Of a DNA stretch of 64,000 nt, positions 1 to 10,162 are shown in pieces. Under the pieces are notes generated by a model. That model worked only from the letters and a program-made list of their open reading frames with translations, did no database searches and was not told the origin of the DNA. This DNA comes from Epiperipatus broadwayi (taxonomy: Eukaryota; Onychophora; Udeonychophora; Euonychophora; Peripatidae): NCBI GenBank assembly GCA_028023455.1, contig JAQFVV010012499.1:1310584-1374583 (forward strand). Reading direction: 5' to 3'. The first letter of the stretch is position 1, and the number at the start of each line of letters is the position of its first letter. The position numbers and the translations under genes were made by a program.

Positions 1-328
1 TGGCTCTACTGTATGGAGAGTTCATGTAATGTTTTGATGATAATAAATCTGTTATAGTATATTTATTAGTTTCTATATTTTGAAAAGACTTTAAGAACAA
101 CTAAAATAAAATTAAAATAACGAAAACTTTAAAATATTGTATTTGTTGTGTTTGTAACAGCATATCATGTAAAATAAATACGATTACACTTTGTGATGGC
201 ACAAAATCTTTTTCTAAGCTGAAAGTGTTCTTTGAGTTACGATTGCAGGCAATAAAAAATGTATACATGAAAAATATTTTCAAAACAGAATAATTATTCT
301 GGAAGTAAATTATTTATCATTAAGTAAG
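1..328. other. AT-rich non-coding, nothing recognised
   Basis: No coding pattern, inverted repeat or tandem structure stands out. The short open frames here are of random composition. Confidence 0.6.
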
Positions 329-330
329 CA

Positions 331-332
<2 letters not shown>

Positions 333-383
<51 letters not shown>

Positions 384-396
384 CAACAACAACAAC

Positions 397-437
<41 letters not shown>

Positions 438-444
438 CAACAAC

Positions 445-482
<38 letters not shown>

Positions 483-491
483 CAACAACAA
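333..491. repeat. (AAT)n/(AAC)n trinucleotide microsatellite
   Basis: Uninterrupted three-base units run for about 160 bases in alternating blocks of AAT and AAC, three AAT blocks each followed by a shorter AAC block. In the reverse frames this gives long poly-leucine, poly-tyrosine or poly-cysteine open frames, which are artefacts of the array. The block alternation suggests slippage from an already compound array. Confidence 0.97.
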
Positions 492-599
492 TCGTAATTC
501 AGCAGCAACAGTCCATTCATAATTTACAAAGTTACATTTTTCATGCTCCAAAAGTACTCAAACTTAAGCCTGACAAGGTAAAAATCATCTCCTGATATA

Positions 600-1420
600 C
601 CTTTTTCAATTTTCAATGAGTTCATAATTAATTTCAAGTTACCCAACAATAATTTTAGAAAACAATATGGAGGCAACCATCACATAACCAGATGCTTTTC
701 ACCAATATTACCAGCAGAGAGTTTTTAAATCCAAAGTTTCAGTCAAACATTAGCTTATATTTAATTCTATTGTAACATATTCTGATCTTTGTTAGAAAAA
801 ACAAACCCAAAAAACTTCCAATTACAAATTTCCCAGCAAGTAATTCTCTCGCTCACAAACAAGTTAAAAACTCTGGTTTTTATGCTTAAGAAGAATTCAA
901 AACCTTAGTCTAATGCAAGATAATAATATATCTTTAATCAATTGATTACTTACTTCCAATTTTGATTACATTTTTTATTCAAACTTTCAATTAAAATCAA
1001 ATTACCTAATAATAATTAAAATCAAAAGTCATCTGAAAACTAGTGTCTGTCACCAATAATACCAGCACAGAGATTTCCAAATCCAAAGGTCAGTCAAGCA
1101 TACTTTATTTTTAAGGTTATTGTAGGAAACTCTGATCTTTATTTAGTAATAAAAATCGATTTAAAGTTCCCAGCAGTTAATTCAATATCTCATAACTAAG
1201 TTAACAAGTTCTGGCTGTTTATACTTATAAAGAAATCAAAACTTTAGGCTAGCAGGAAAAAAAACTAACTTTATATAATTTTTTTTATTTGCAATCAATT
1301 GATCACTTATTTCCAATTTTGTGTTAAATTTTTCTTTCAAATCTTCAACTAACTTCAAGTTACTAGATAATTTCAAAAAACATAAGTCATTTCCAAATAG
1401 CAATGCCAAGCCTATTTATC
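600..1420. repeat. Minisatellite, unit about 355 bp, just over two copies
   Basis: Shared landmarks recur in order: a CACCAATA-TACCAGCA-AGAG block followed by AAATCCAAAG at about 698 and 1049, a TCTGATCTTT block, a TTCCCAGCA block, and CAATTGAT followed by ACTTCCAATTTT at 939 and 1296 (357 bp apart). A third partial copy starts after 1296. Copies are diverged with small indels, so this is an old tandem duplication. No coding content is seen. Confidence 0.75.
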
Positions 1421-1429
1421 TATCCAGAA

Positions 1430-1800
1430 TTACCATCTCCCTATATCTGGACCCTCTAACCATGAATTTCACTCTTAAGTCACATCAAAAAGCTCTATCA
1501 GCCTCTACCTCTAACACTGCCTCACCAAAAGTCTGACTAACCTTTGACAAATTCCAACATAACAATAGCAAACAGTTCTAACATAACTATACCAGCACCC
1601 CCCTCTAGAAACCAGAACCCTCTACTCATGGATCTCATGTTTAAACCTTACCAAAAGCCTTATTCAGCCTCTACCTTTAACACATAGATAAACCCAGGGT
1701 CTAACCAACCTACCACAAAGTTAGTCTTAACAATTGCAACCAATTCTAACATAGCTGTCACCCTCACCCCTCTGGAACACTCATCTATTAAAATGTACCA
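1430..1800. repeat. Degenerate minisatellite, unit about 167 bp, two to three copies
   Basis: The landmark ACCCTCTA-(A/C)-CATG occurs at about 1451 and 1617, followed in both by CTCAT or CACTC, then a CAAAAGC block and CAGCCTCTACCT. A third, weaker start lies near 1765. This stretch is richer in C than its surroundings on the plus strand. It lies directly downstream of the 355-bp array and may be a diverged derivative of it. Confidence 0.6.
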
Positions 1801-2074
1801 GAAAGCAGGCATGGTGGGGTAGTACCAATTAAAAAAGCGATTCCACCATGTCTTTGATTCACACCAACATTCTTCCCAAGCCACATTGCTAATGAAACCA
1901 AGAGAAAAACCTGGTCATCCAAAAAAGATCCAGCATTGTAAAAATCAAAATAAACACATTGATCTCATATCAGTGTGGCCTCACAGATAATTGCCACATT
2001 ACCATGAAAATTCTACTTCCCCACCTATGTTTTTCAGGTAACCCAACCACATTAAACTAAACCTGGTTTGCATC

Positions 2075-2615
2075 TTTAGCTACAGCAGTTCAGAGCATGT
2101 AAAAGTTGTGTAATCTTGTGTAAATCAATAAATAACCTTTATATATCTAAATCTACAAATACAGATTGCCCATATAACCATGGCAATGCAAGCTATGTAA
2201 AACCACTGTAACTAATCCATAGCATATAAAAATTCTTATAATCTTATGTAAATAAATAAATCAACTTGTACATACATAAACCTATAATTACAGATTGCCC
2301 ATGTAACCACAGCAATCCATGCCATGTAAAACTCTTGTAACTAATCCACAGCATGAATAAATTCTTGTAATCTCACGTAAATCAATAAATCAACTTTTAC
2401 ATATGTAAACCTATATCTACAGATTTCCTACAGATTTCCCATATAACCACAGCAATCCATGCTAGATAAAACCCTTGTAACTAAGCCACAGTATGTAAAA
2501 ATTCCTGAAATCCTATAAACCAATAAATCAATTTTTATATATGTAAACATACAACTGTAGATTGCCCATGTAAACACAACAATCTAAGCTACGTAAAACT
2601 CTTATAACTCTCTAA
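2075..2615. repeat. Minisatellite, unit about 128 bp, about four copies
   Basis: The block ACAGATT-CCCAT-TAA-CA recurs at 2161, 2290, 2430 and about 2557. Each is followed by CAATC, then by GTAAAAC-CTTGTAACTAA and AATCAATAAATCAA. Spacing is 129, 140 and 127 bp. The 140-bp interval contains an 11-bp local duplication (ACAGATTTCCT). Three different tandem arrays therefore lie in the first 2.6 kb. Confidence 0.85.
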
Positions 2616-2633
2616 GACAAAGTTTATTTTTGA

Positions 2634-2682
2634 AACATCATCATCATCATCATCATAATAATAATAATGATGATGATGATAA
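2634..2682. repeat. Self-complementary CAT/ATG microsatellite
   Basis: A run of CAT units passes through ATA units into a run of TGA units, so the left half is the reverse complement of the right half. As single strand it can fold into a hairpin of about 20 base pairs. Confidence 0.9.
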
Positions 2683-3121
2683 AATGTGTAGTTTAGATAC
2701 AAGTATATATAAAAAAGGGAACAGGTCTACATATATACCAAATAAAAAATAATAAAATATAGAGACACACTAAATTAATATATTTTTGATGATAATAATT
2801 ATGAATTAGACATATAAAACCTAATAAAATGTTTTCTAAAAAGTACTGCTGATGAAGATATTAGGAAAGTTTTAAATATTTTTCTTAAAAAAATATTGTT
2901 TGCTCATAAAATAACAATAAATTATCTAAAAGCTATGTAATTATTTATATTTATCTTTAAAATTAAAAAAATATAGAAGATAAAAACAATATAAATTAAA
3001 ATAATATTAAAGCAAGGAATGATTTAACACTATTAATATATAGATATATGTAATATTATAAATGTTATATAATGAGCATGCCAATAGCTCTTAACAAGCT
3101 TTACAGAACATCTCTAGACCC

Positions 3122-3158
3122 AAACTAGTTTCTAGCTATGGCTTTCATTAGTGAGGTG
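3122..3158 (-). ncRNA. Degraded hammerhead-like core, family A copy 1
   Basis: On the minus strand the order is CTAATGA (one change from CTGATGA), a stem II with AGC/GCT pairing, GAAAC, a two-base loop, G, then TT in place of TC. The G-to-A change in the conserved core and the lost cleavage-site C make catalysis unlikely in this copy. Confidence 0.4.
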
Positions 3159-3489
3159 ATAAGATAGTCAAGCATTAGATTTAAAATCCCATGTCAAGTC
3201 CAGCACTTTATTTAATGTTTAACTATTAAGTAGAAAATCTGAAAATTTCAGACGTCCATATGTCTTTAAATGCAGCTATCTAATTTAAATTGCCATATGG
3301 GACCGAAATAAGTACAGATACACCATATCTTAATAATTTTAGCAATATAAAATCACCAAAACCTTAATAGCAATATCAATAATCGCAAGGAAATCAAGTC
3401 ATATATCATGTGATTTGATTTCACATATGTATATTACAAATGTTATATAATGAGCATGCTTAATAAACTTTTCAGAATATTCATATCTA

Positions 3490-3530
3490 AATACTGGTTT
3501 CTAGCTCTGGCTTTTGTCATTGATGTGCTA
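3490..3530 (-). ncRNA. Degraded hammerhead-like core, family A copy 2
   Basis: On the minus strand, stem II (AGCCAGAGCT) and GAAACCAGT are preserved, but the CTGATGA box is broken (CAATGACA). It is recognisable only by alignment with the other copies. Confidence 0.3.
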
Positions 3531-3667
3531 GGATATTCAAGCATTAGATTTTAAAACACCAAGTCAAGCCCAGCACTTTATATAATGTATAATTATTAAA
3601 TAAAAAATCTGAAATTTTCAGATATCCATGTTTTCAAATTGAGCTATCTAACTTAAATAGTCATATG

Positions 3668-3800
3668 GGCCTCACTTATGAAAGCCGGAGCTAGAAGCTA
3701 TTAGCATAATCATTATATAATATTTGTATTACAAGCTTATTAAATTAAGTCACATGATATATGACTTGATTTCCTTGCAATTATTATTACTGCTATAAAT
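3668..3800 (+). repeat. Partial family A repeat, inverted relative to the preceding pair
   Basis: It starts at CCTCAC, then CTTATGA, AAGCCGGAGCTA and GAAGC (a broken hammerhead core at 3675-3698). It continues with CATTATATAATATTTGTATTACAAGC and TTAAATTAAGTCACATGATATATGACTTGATTTCCTTGCAA, split here only for description, matching the 3' part of the copy at 28.2 kb. Its left edge at CCTCAC matches the left edge of that copy, suggesting a real element end. Confidence 0.6.
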
Positions 3801-3849
3801 GCTTTGGCAATTTTATATTGGCAAAGTGTGAATATTCAGATTAATGATC

Positions 3850-6180
3850 AAAGTATTTAAAAAAAAAATAAAGAAAGAAGTTTGTTGATCTTGTTTGATT
3901 TTTCTTTTGCTTGATAAATGGATAATGGGAGATCTTGAAAATATAAGTTTAAATTGATAACCATGGCAACCTAAAGCTTTTTAAATACTATTGTTTACTG
4001 CTAATTCCAGTTTTAAAATACTAAATTCGTTATAATCAAACCCAAGAAAAACATATAGACAAATAAATAGATTTTGAAAACAATTTAGTATGATATAAAA
4101 GTTTACTTAAATAGGATCAATATTATTTTACATATTTTATTTCTGTTAATGCAGTCTCCATAGTAACATTATTATATATAATTCAATGTTTTTATGTCAT
4201 GTATATTTGTTTATAAATTAATTAAAAAAAATATTATTATTAAAAAAATATATATATGTAAATTATTTATATTTATAAAGTTAATAAAGGTTGTAATATC
4301 AATTCTGTATTTTGGTTTACAAATAATAGGAAAAATCATATCGAATTTAGATTTCATTTCCATGTGTCCATTTTTCTCCAAACATTCATCGCACTTGCAA
4401 TGGGAAGCAAGAAAACACTGCAATACACTGTTTGGGAATTGGGCTTTATTTGAGTAGATTCCAATAGTTGTTATGACATCCACAATGTCAGAAAGAGATA
4501 ATATAATTAGCCAGAAAAGATTGTAAGAGAGGGCTCTCATCTTTTTGTCATTTCCCAGAACAGACATACTTCTAGGTTCTTTCAAATAAAAGTTCTTCAA
4601 TATTTTTTTTAAACTTTTAAACTATAAAAATATGGAATAATAAACTTAAATTATCTGCCCATTCATTCATTTGAATGGCAGTTTGTGAAAAAGTTCCAAA
4701 GAAGATGGCAACAAAATGTGAGAAGGGAAACCTATTAAAAAAAATATGTTGTCTAAAATCAGCTATTTTTAAAACAAAGTGATTCCAGATTAAAAAAAAA
4801 TTTGGAATATAATTATCATTGCATTGGATGAATACTATTTTACAAGCTAGGAAAACATTCAGGATCAACTGGATTAATTTATACCATAAAAAGGCTAGTT
4901 AAATTGCACTCTCCTCTTTAAAAAGAAAAAAGAAGAAAAAGGGCTGTTATTAAAATTCACAGGATTATTCTATCTGAACATAATTGCCAATGAAAGAAAA
5001 TGTTTAAAATTCGACTTATCTTTTCTTTGAAATAAACTTCTCTCTACATCATAGGACTGAGGATAAATAAACTACGATTAATCAATAAATAATGAAAATG
5101 GACAGACTTTTATCTAGGGTATGATTTTTTTATATATATAAATATGTGTGTATATTTTTTTTATATTTAAAAAGGATGATTTGTATTTTATTTAAATCAT
5201 CTTTAGGTGTAATAGAATTTAGGCAATGAAATGATCGGAGAGATTTCTTTACTAATTATTTGAAATCATATCCGAGTATATATTAACACAACCCGATGTT
5301 TTTTTTTTTAATATCCAATTTGATTTTTGCATGTATAAAATTTAGTTTTAAATATCGAACAGACAAGAAGTTTAAATATATCATATTATTTCATATTCAT
5401 TTATCGATTATTATTTTAATGAACAAATAGGCTTCAATCTCATCCAATTACATATATTTGGTATCTGTTATATAAAAATTTTCAGTAAGGTATCCAAAAA
5501 TCTCCCCACATCATTATATATATGTCATTATTGTTTTTGCAACATATTTTAGAGTTACCCACAGAAATTTTATCATTTTTCTTTTCATTAATTCAATCGA
5601 TCAGAAATAGATTAATTTCCTATTGGATTTTGTTGTTAATCTTACCAATTTTTTTAATATAATCCAATAAATTGAGTTGATTTAAATACCAAGACTATGC
5701 TTAATTATTTTATTTGGATTCCATAAGGTAATTTTGCTATGTAAATTCAGTCAAGATTCAAACTCAGCTTGGTAAGTGAACTAGAATATAAGATATGGTA
5801 TGTTTTCCATATTGGCATAATTCATTTTATTCCCATATAAATTTTATATTTGTCTCTGCATTCAAATATTATATATTATATTTTATTTTAGTTAATATTA
5901 CAAGTAATATCATTAGCTTAGAGTTGATCATTTCTATGCTCGTCTGATCTCATCATGAAAATCTAAATGAATCGTACTTTATCATTGGTTCAGAATAACT
6001 AGTCTTAGATATTTTTTTTTATTTTTCTAAAATGAAGAGTACAAATTGCATTGAATAGCTTAATTAAATGTTATCTTTGAATTGGAATAAATTTCAATTA
6101 TAATCATATGTTTTAATTATTACCAACCAATTTCATATTCATTTATTTGATGGTTTAAATAGATATTATTAATAATGATA
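3850..6180. other. AT-rich non-coding, nothing recognised
   Basis: There are overlapping short open frames on both strands at 4194-4868, but none has codon structure, domain motifs or splice context I can defend. Short TA runs occur near 5145. No repeat boundary was found. Confidence 0.5.
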
Positions 6181-6188
6181 GGTTAATA

Positions 6189-6510
6189 GGTGTCGATTTA
6201 GTATGCGCTCACGGCCGCCATTTTGAATTACAAGAACCACCCAAACCATGCTGAAACATCCAACCGATAAATGACATCGCTCAAAATGGCCATTTTCATA
6301 GGAAAAAAAAACAAAAATCGGAATTTTCATATTAGTCAATCACGTGACTAAAATGGTAAAACATAAAAATCTTAATTTTCATTAAAAAAATCACGTGATT
6401 AAAGTATTAAAACACAAAAATCACAATTTTCATAAAAAATCACGTGATTAAAATATTAAAACACAAAAATAGCAATTTTAATAAAAAAAAAATCACGTGA
6501 TTAAAATATT
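6189..6510 (+). repeat. Left inverted arm with four CACGTG units
   Basis: The arm pairs with the right arm (about 7260-7497). Toward the centre it holds four copies of a unit of about 50 bases centred on (A)TCACGTGA(T), with CACGTG at 6341, 6392, 6441 and 6494, each followed by TTAAA-TATTAAAACA-AAAAT. The right arm has only two such units, so the left has gained or the right lost two. Confidence 0.85.
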
Positions 6511-6703
6511 AAAACACAAAATCGTATATGCCAAAAGATTATAACTTATAAAATCTAAATGCTAAAAATGGTAAAAAATAATGATGAAAAGATTTTAAGC
6601 AATAATTATATTTTCATTCACTTATAGAAATGGAATCACGAGACCAAAAAGGTGGTAAAGATCTTGAATACACGTTATCTACATCAATCTTTTTTAAAAA
6701 AAT

Positions 6704-6857
6704 CATAAATCCAAGCATTGATAGCAAATCTCAAAAAATTAAAAATGCTATAAATCTAAGCATTGTAATAGCAAATCTCAAAAAATCAAAAATGCTATAA
6801 ATCCAAGCATTGATAGCAAATCTCAAAAAATTAAAAACGCTATAAATCTAAGCATTA
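6704..6857. repeat. Internal array, unit about 45 bp, 3.3 copies
   Basis: Units start with ATAAATC(C/T)AAGCATTG and end with CAAAAA-T-AAAAA(T/C)GCT, at about 6704, 6750 and 6798, with a partial copy at 6842. The array lies in the core of the transposon. Confidence 0.85.
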
Positions 6858-7259
6858 TTTTTTTTTTTTTTGATTGTGTTTTTGGTTTATTTTAAAGTAT
6901 TTTTTAATTTTCACCTCTTTTTCTCCCGCAATTTTTTTGCAGTGTTTGATTATGACTATATATATAAATTAGTGTTTTGGGTTTATTTTAAAGTATTTTT
7001 TAATTTTCACTTCTTTTTCTTTTCCCACCCTTTTTTTTTGATAGTAGCACCTTATGCTATTTAATGTGACATTTTCCCGCCTTTTTTTTTAGGTGTAGTC
7101 CCTTCCCAACACCTTTTTTAATTATAGAGCCTCAGGCATTTTACTTTTTTATTTTTTATCAATTTTTCCTTCAATTTTTCTGTTTAAAAATTCATATGCT
7201 TTAGTTCATATATGTTTGATAAACTCACCAACTAAAATTCAAACTACTTTATTTTTTAT

Positions 7260-7497
7260 TAAAATTGCTATTTTTGTGTTTTAATATTTTAATCACGTGA
7301 TTTTTTTTATGAAAATTGTGATTTTTATGTTTTACCATTTTAATCACGTGATTGACTAATATGAAAATTCCAATTTTTTTTTCCCTATGAAAATGGCCAT
7401 TTTGAGTGATGTCATTTATCGGTTGGATGTTTCAGCATGGTTTGGGTGGTTCTTGTAATTCAAAATGGCGGCCGTGAGCGCATATTAAATCAGCACC
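7260..7497 (-). repeat. Right inverted arm with two CACGTG units
   Basis: This is the reverse complement of the left arm with scattered substitutions. CACGTG lies at 7294 and 7345. It ends in CAGCACC, followed by the GGTTAATA duplication. Confidence 0.9.
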
Positions 7498-7505
7498 GGT
7501 TAATA

Positions 7506-8194
7506 AATATCCAATGGAAACTTAATATATTTTTTTATATAATGTAATTGGACATTGTAGAGTTATAAATTAGCTAATAGATTGTTGATAATAGATTCTC
7601 GTGGTGTGTTCTATTTTAATATATGAATGAAGCAATAATTATGTATTGCTTTATTGAAAGATATGAATGAATGTTTATACTTTCTATTTAACATTTATTA
7701 AATTAGATATACATTTCAATATTTAAAATAGCATCTATATTTAAAAATGTTTTGTGAAATGCAATTATAGTCATTTCAAAGCTCATCCATCTAGATAATA
7801 GGCAGTATCATTAAATATTAAAGTAGATTTAAATTATTACAAAGTATATTGGAATCTTCTTTAGTTATTGATTTGATTTTCATTAAATTGTTAATCAAAT
7901 AGTTAGCTTAATCATATTATTGTTTAGGGCAATGATATACAATTTCACTGCTCATTGCAGTTTACTTTGTAATTGTTATAGATTTGTTGATGTCTGGAGC
8001 AGATAATCTCATTATTCTTTCATTTCACATATAGCTTAAACAAATTAGACTTTAGTAGAGATTATTTGTGCTTTATGGTGGTTTATTACATAATGGCGAC
8101 CCGATTGAGCTAGATTAGATTAGATTAAATTAGATTTTTTTTGATTTTTGATCAGATCAGATTAATCATCCTACCCATCACCAGCATTGACGAA
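7506..8194. other. AT-rich non-coding, nothing recognised
   Basis: There is a short AGATTAGATTAGATTA-type run at about 8111-8150. No gene or element ends were recognised. Confidence 0.5.
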
Positions 8195-8508
8195 TTCATG
8201 CAGTTACAAAAGCTATTAATATATGGTGTATTTGAACTTAGTTCATTTCTATTTGGCTATTAAAGTTAGATAGCTGGATTTAAAGACATATGAATGTCTG
8301 AAAATTTCAGACTTTCTACTTAATAGTTAAACATTACATAAATTGCTAGGCTTGACCTAGTATTTTAAATCTAATGTTTGAATATTCTAGCACCTCTCTG
8401 ATGAAATCCAGAACTAGAAACTGTACTGGGGATAGGGATGTTCTAAAAAGTATGTTAAGAGCAATTGGCACACTAATTAAGTCAAGTGATATATGACCTA
8501 ATGTATAT
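8195..8508 (+). repeat. Family A ribozyme-bearing repeat, nearly full unit
   Basis: In order it matches the reverse complement of the 3.05-3.66 kb unit: a TATGGTGTAT block, AGTTAGATAGCTG, TTTAAAGACATATG, GTCTGAAAATTTCAGAC (a perfect hairpin), TACTTAATAGTTAAACATTA, GGCTTGACCTAGTATTTTA, the hammerhead-like segment, GTTAAGAGCAATTGGCA and AAGTCAAGTGATATATGAC. About 310 bp are present, close to one unit. Confidence 0.75.
8393..8432 (+). ncRNA. Partly preserved hammerhead-like core
   Basis: CTGATGA (8398-8404) and GAAAC (8417-8421) are intact. Stem II has decayed (AATCCAGAACTA) and the expected C-NN-GTC after GAAA reads CTGTACT, so the stem III and cleavage-site geometry is lost. Confidence 0.35.
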
Positions 8509-8654
8509 ATATATAGTGGCTTTATATGTGGCACATTTATATTAAATATTTTTATTTTTTTTAATATTATAAAATTAATATATATAATATGATTTTGAAA
8601 TATTTTATAAATAATATATATATATGGTTTCTAATGATATATATATATATATTG

Positions 8655-8935
8655 TACCAGGTTCGAATATGGGACCGATCGAAACGCTGGTCTCTTAAGC
8701 AGAGAAGAACATACTTGGAGAGTATGTATGCCCAAACAATAGCTATAAAATATATAACTAGCATTATATTTCCAGGACATAATTTCTTTTCGACTGTTGA
8801 ATTCAACACCAGAGTTCAAAGCACTTTTTTTGTTTCGTGTAAACACGGGCTCCAGCTATCTATTCAGAAGAATAAACAACGCACCTTGAACAATGGCCAC
8901 TAACTCAGTGCCTAAGTATCCACAACTAGCTCAGT
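8655..8935 (+). other. GC-richer island, unidentified repeat fragment
   Basis: Compared with its surroundings this stretch is clearly richer in G and C and has several CpGs (GGTTCGAATATGGGACCGATCG, with CGAAACGCTGG after it; the two parts are quoted separately). An open frame of about 100 codons spans 8589-8903, but I recognise no domain. The CGAAACG motif is reminiscent of Penelope-type repeat ends. A tRNA-like B box (GGTTCGAATATGG) is present without an A box that I can see. It may be an exon or a transposon fragment. Confidence 0.3.
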
Positions 8936-8939
8936 TGTT

Positions 8940-9885
8940 AGTAATCACTAACAGATTATACATAATTAGTGGTGAAAAGAATTGTAAGAGAGATTGGTAA
9001 AAAGAATTGATAAAAAAAATTGACCAACAAATAAAGTTTAATTTTAAAGACAATTTATTAACTAACATTTACTAATTTTAAACATTTTATAAATCTAAAA
9101 TAACACACACATTTTAAATTAACACACTATAATATATTTTATGAGAAAGCATAAATAATGTTTGACATTTATAAAATCATATAGCATTCACAAACACAGA
9201 CATCAATAGTTCATTTTATGCATGATTATAGAGTTCAAATTACTTGTCTCTGGAGGCTTTATGAATTAATGTGATGCAATGGCTATTATAGAAATAAGAA
9301 TATGAAATATTATTACCTAGGATTTTGAATGGGGATGTAGAACTTCATTTTCTTTGGTTACTGCTTTAGGTAAGAATATTTCCAGCTGGCTGGAACATTT
9401 TCTTGATGAGTTTCCTTATTATTCACAATTATTATTATTGGAGTCAATTAGATACTGATGGAGATTCTTCATGTTGTTACACTGACATTATTTCATGGGT
9501 AGATCTTGCTGTTTTCATCGGACTTCAGGTTGGAGAGATGTGTGTTCCCAAAAGCTGCTCAGCACTGCATTTTTGTTTCTGGATACATAATAAACTGAAC
9601 TGTTATCTGAACTGAAACAATTACTCGACTGAATGATTTTCCTCTCTTGACTTAACTGACTTAATTCATTGTCTGATAAAAAAAGGACTATTTATACCCG
9701 CAATGTGTTGTCCTTGTAATATCCTCTGGCAATATCTGTTGTCAAAATTCCTTTGATAATCCTTTGAAGTGTTTTGGAAGATCATTTAGTTAGTAATAGC
9801 CATGCAAACATGTTGTTTTATATAATTTTAATTAATAGCCATTGCTGTGTTTTTAATGATAATCTTTTATTTCATTTTAATATTT
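8940..9885. other. AT-rich non-coding, nothing recognised
   Basis: An open frame of 70 codons at 9403-9615 shows no known motif. A slightly GC-richer part at about 9330-9700 has no clear splice or repeat structure. Confidence 0.45.
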
Positions 9886-9887
9886 AT

Positions 9888-10162
9888 TAAATATATAAAT
9901 TCAACATTCCTTTTCTTTTTTAAACTTGTTTTATTCCAAACTATAATTTTCTTTCTCCTTCCATACAACGTTTCAACTACATTCTGTAGTCATTATCAAG
10001 TTTCCTCCTTCCCTATCTTTAATTATTTCTTTTAAATTTAAAAGGAGGAAACTTGATAATGACTACAGAATGTAGTTGAAACGTTGTATGGAAGGAGAAA
10101 GAAAATTATAGTTTGGAATAAAATAAGTTTTAAAAAGAAAAGGAATGTTGAATTTATATATT
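9888..10162. repeat. Long hairpin (foldback) repeat, arms about 122 bp
   Basis: Arms at about 9888-10010 and 10042-10162 are reverse complements with very few mismatches, separated by a 31-bp spacer. The right arm reads AAGGAGGAAACTTGATAATG, then ACTACAGAATGTAGT (itself a small hairpin), then TGAAACGTTGTATGG. This order, TGATAATG-hairpin-TGAAACGT, resembles the ends of the hairpins at 10.7 and 30.5 kb. No coding content is present. Near-identity of the arms suggests recent formation or gene conversion. Confidence 0.9.

Larger units (their letters stand above)
3053..3665 (-). repeat. Tandem pair of ribozyme-bearing repeat, family A (retrozyme-like)
   Basis: Two diverged direct copies of a unit of about 370 bp lie head to tail. 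Seen directly: the block TGTTATATAATGAGCATGC at 3063 and again at 3441, then a TTTCTAGCT-TGGCTTT block (the GAAAC landmark is 369 bp apart), AAGCATTAGATTT, AGTCAAG-CCAGCACTTTAT and a TCTGAAA-TTTCAGA hairpin. On the minus strand each copy carries a degraded hammerhead-like core. Related copies lie at 8195-8508 and 28182-28346 on the plus strand. Animal retrozymes are tandem units of a few hundred bases, each with a type I hammerhead. Calling this a retrozyme is inference from that match. Confidence 0.7.
6181..7505. mobile_element. Non-autonomous DNA transposon with long inverted arms and 8-bp target duplication
   Basis: The element proper is 6189-7497 (1309 bp). GGTTAATA stands immediately outside both ends (6181-6188 and 7498-7505), a perfect 8-bp target-site duplication. 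The termini are inverted: GGTG(T/C)(C/T)GATTTA at the left and its complement at the right, followed by over 180 bp of matching arm including GCGCTCACGGCCGCCATTTT. Eight-bp duplications are typical of hAT and also found in P and Merlin elements. The ends lack the common CAG/TAG start of hAT, so the superfamily is uncertain. There is no transposase. Inside are CACGTG units, a ~45-bp array and a ~90-bp duplication. hAT fossils near 25 and 28 kb show such transposases existed here. Confidence 0.9.

Noticed and set aside
294-551. Minus-strand open frames with poly-Leu, poly-Tyr and poly-Cys
   Set aside because: They are translations of the AAT/AAC microsatellite with no flanking coding signal.
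2838-2870. CTGATGA box as another hammerhead
   Set aside because: It is followed by AGATATTAGGAAAG, with no stem II pairing and no stem I complement.
4194-4868. Overlapping open frames of 83-129 codons on both strands as a possible gene
   Set aside because: AT-driven composition rich in I, K, F, L and N, no domain or splice logic, and both strands open over the same bases.
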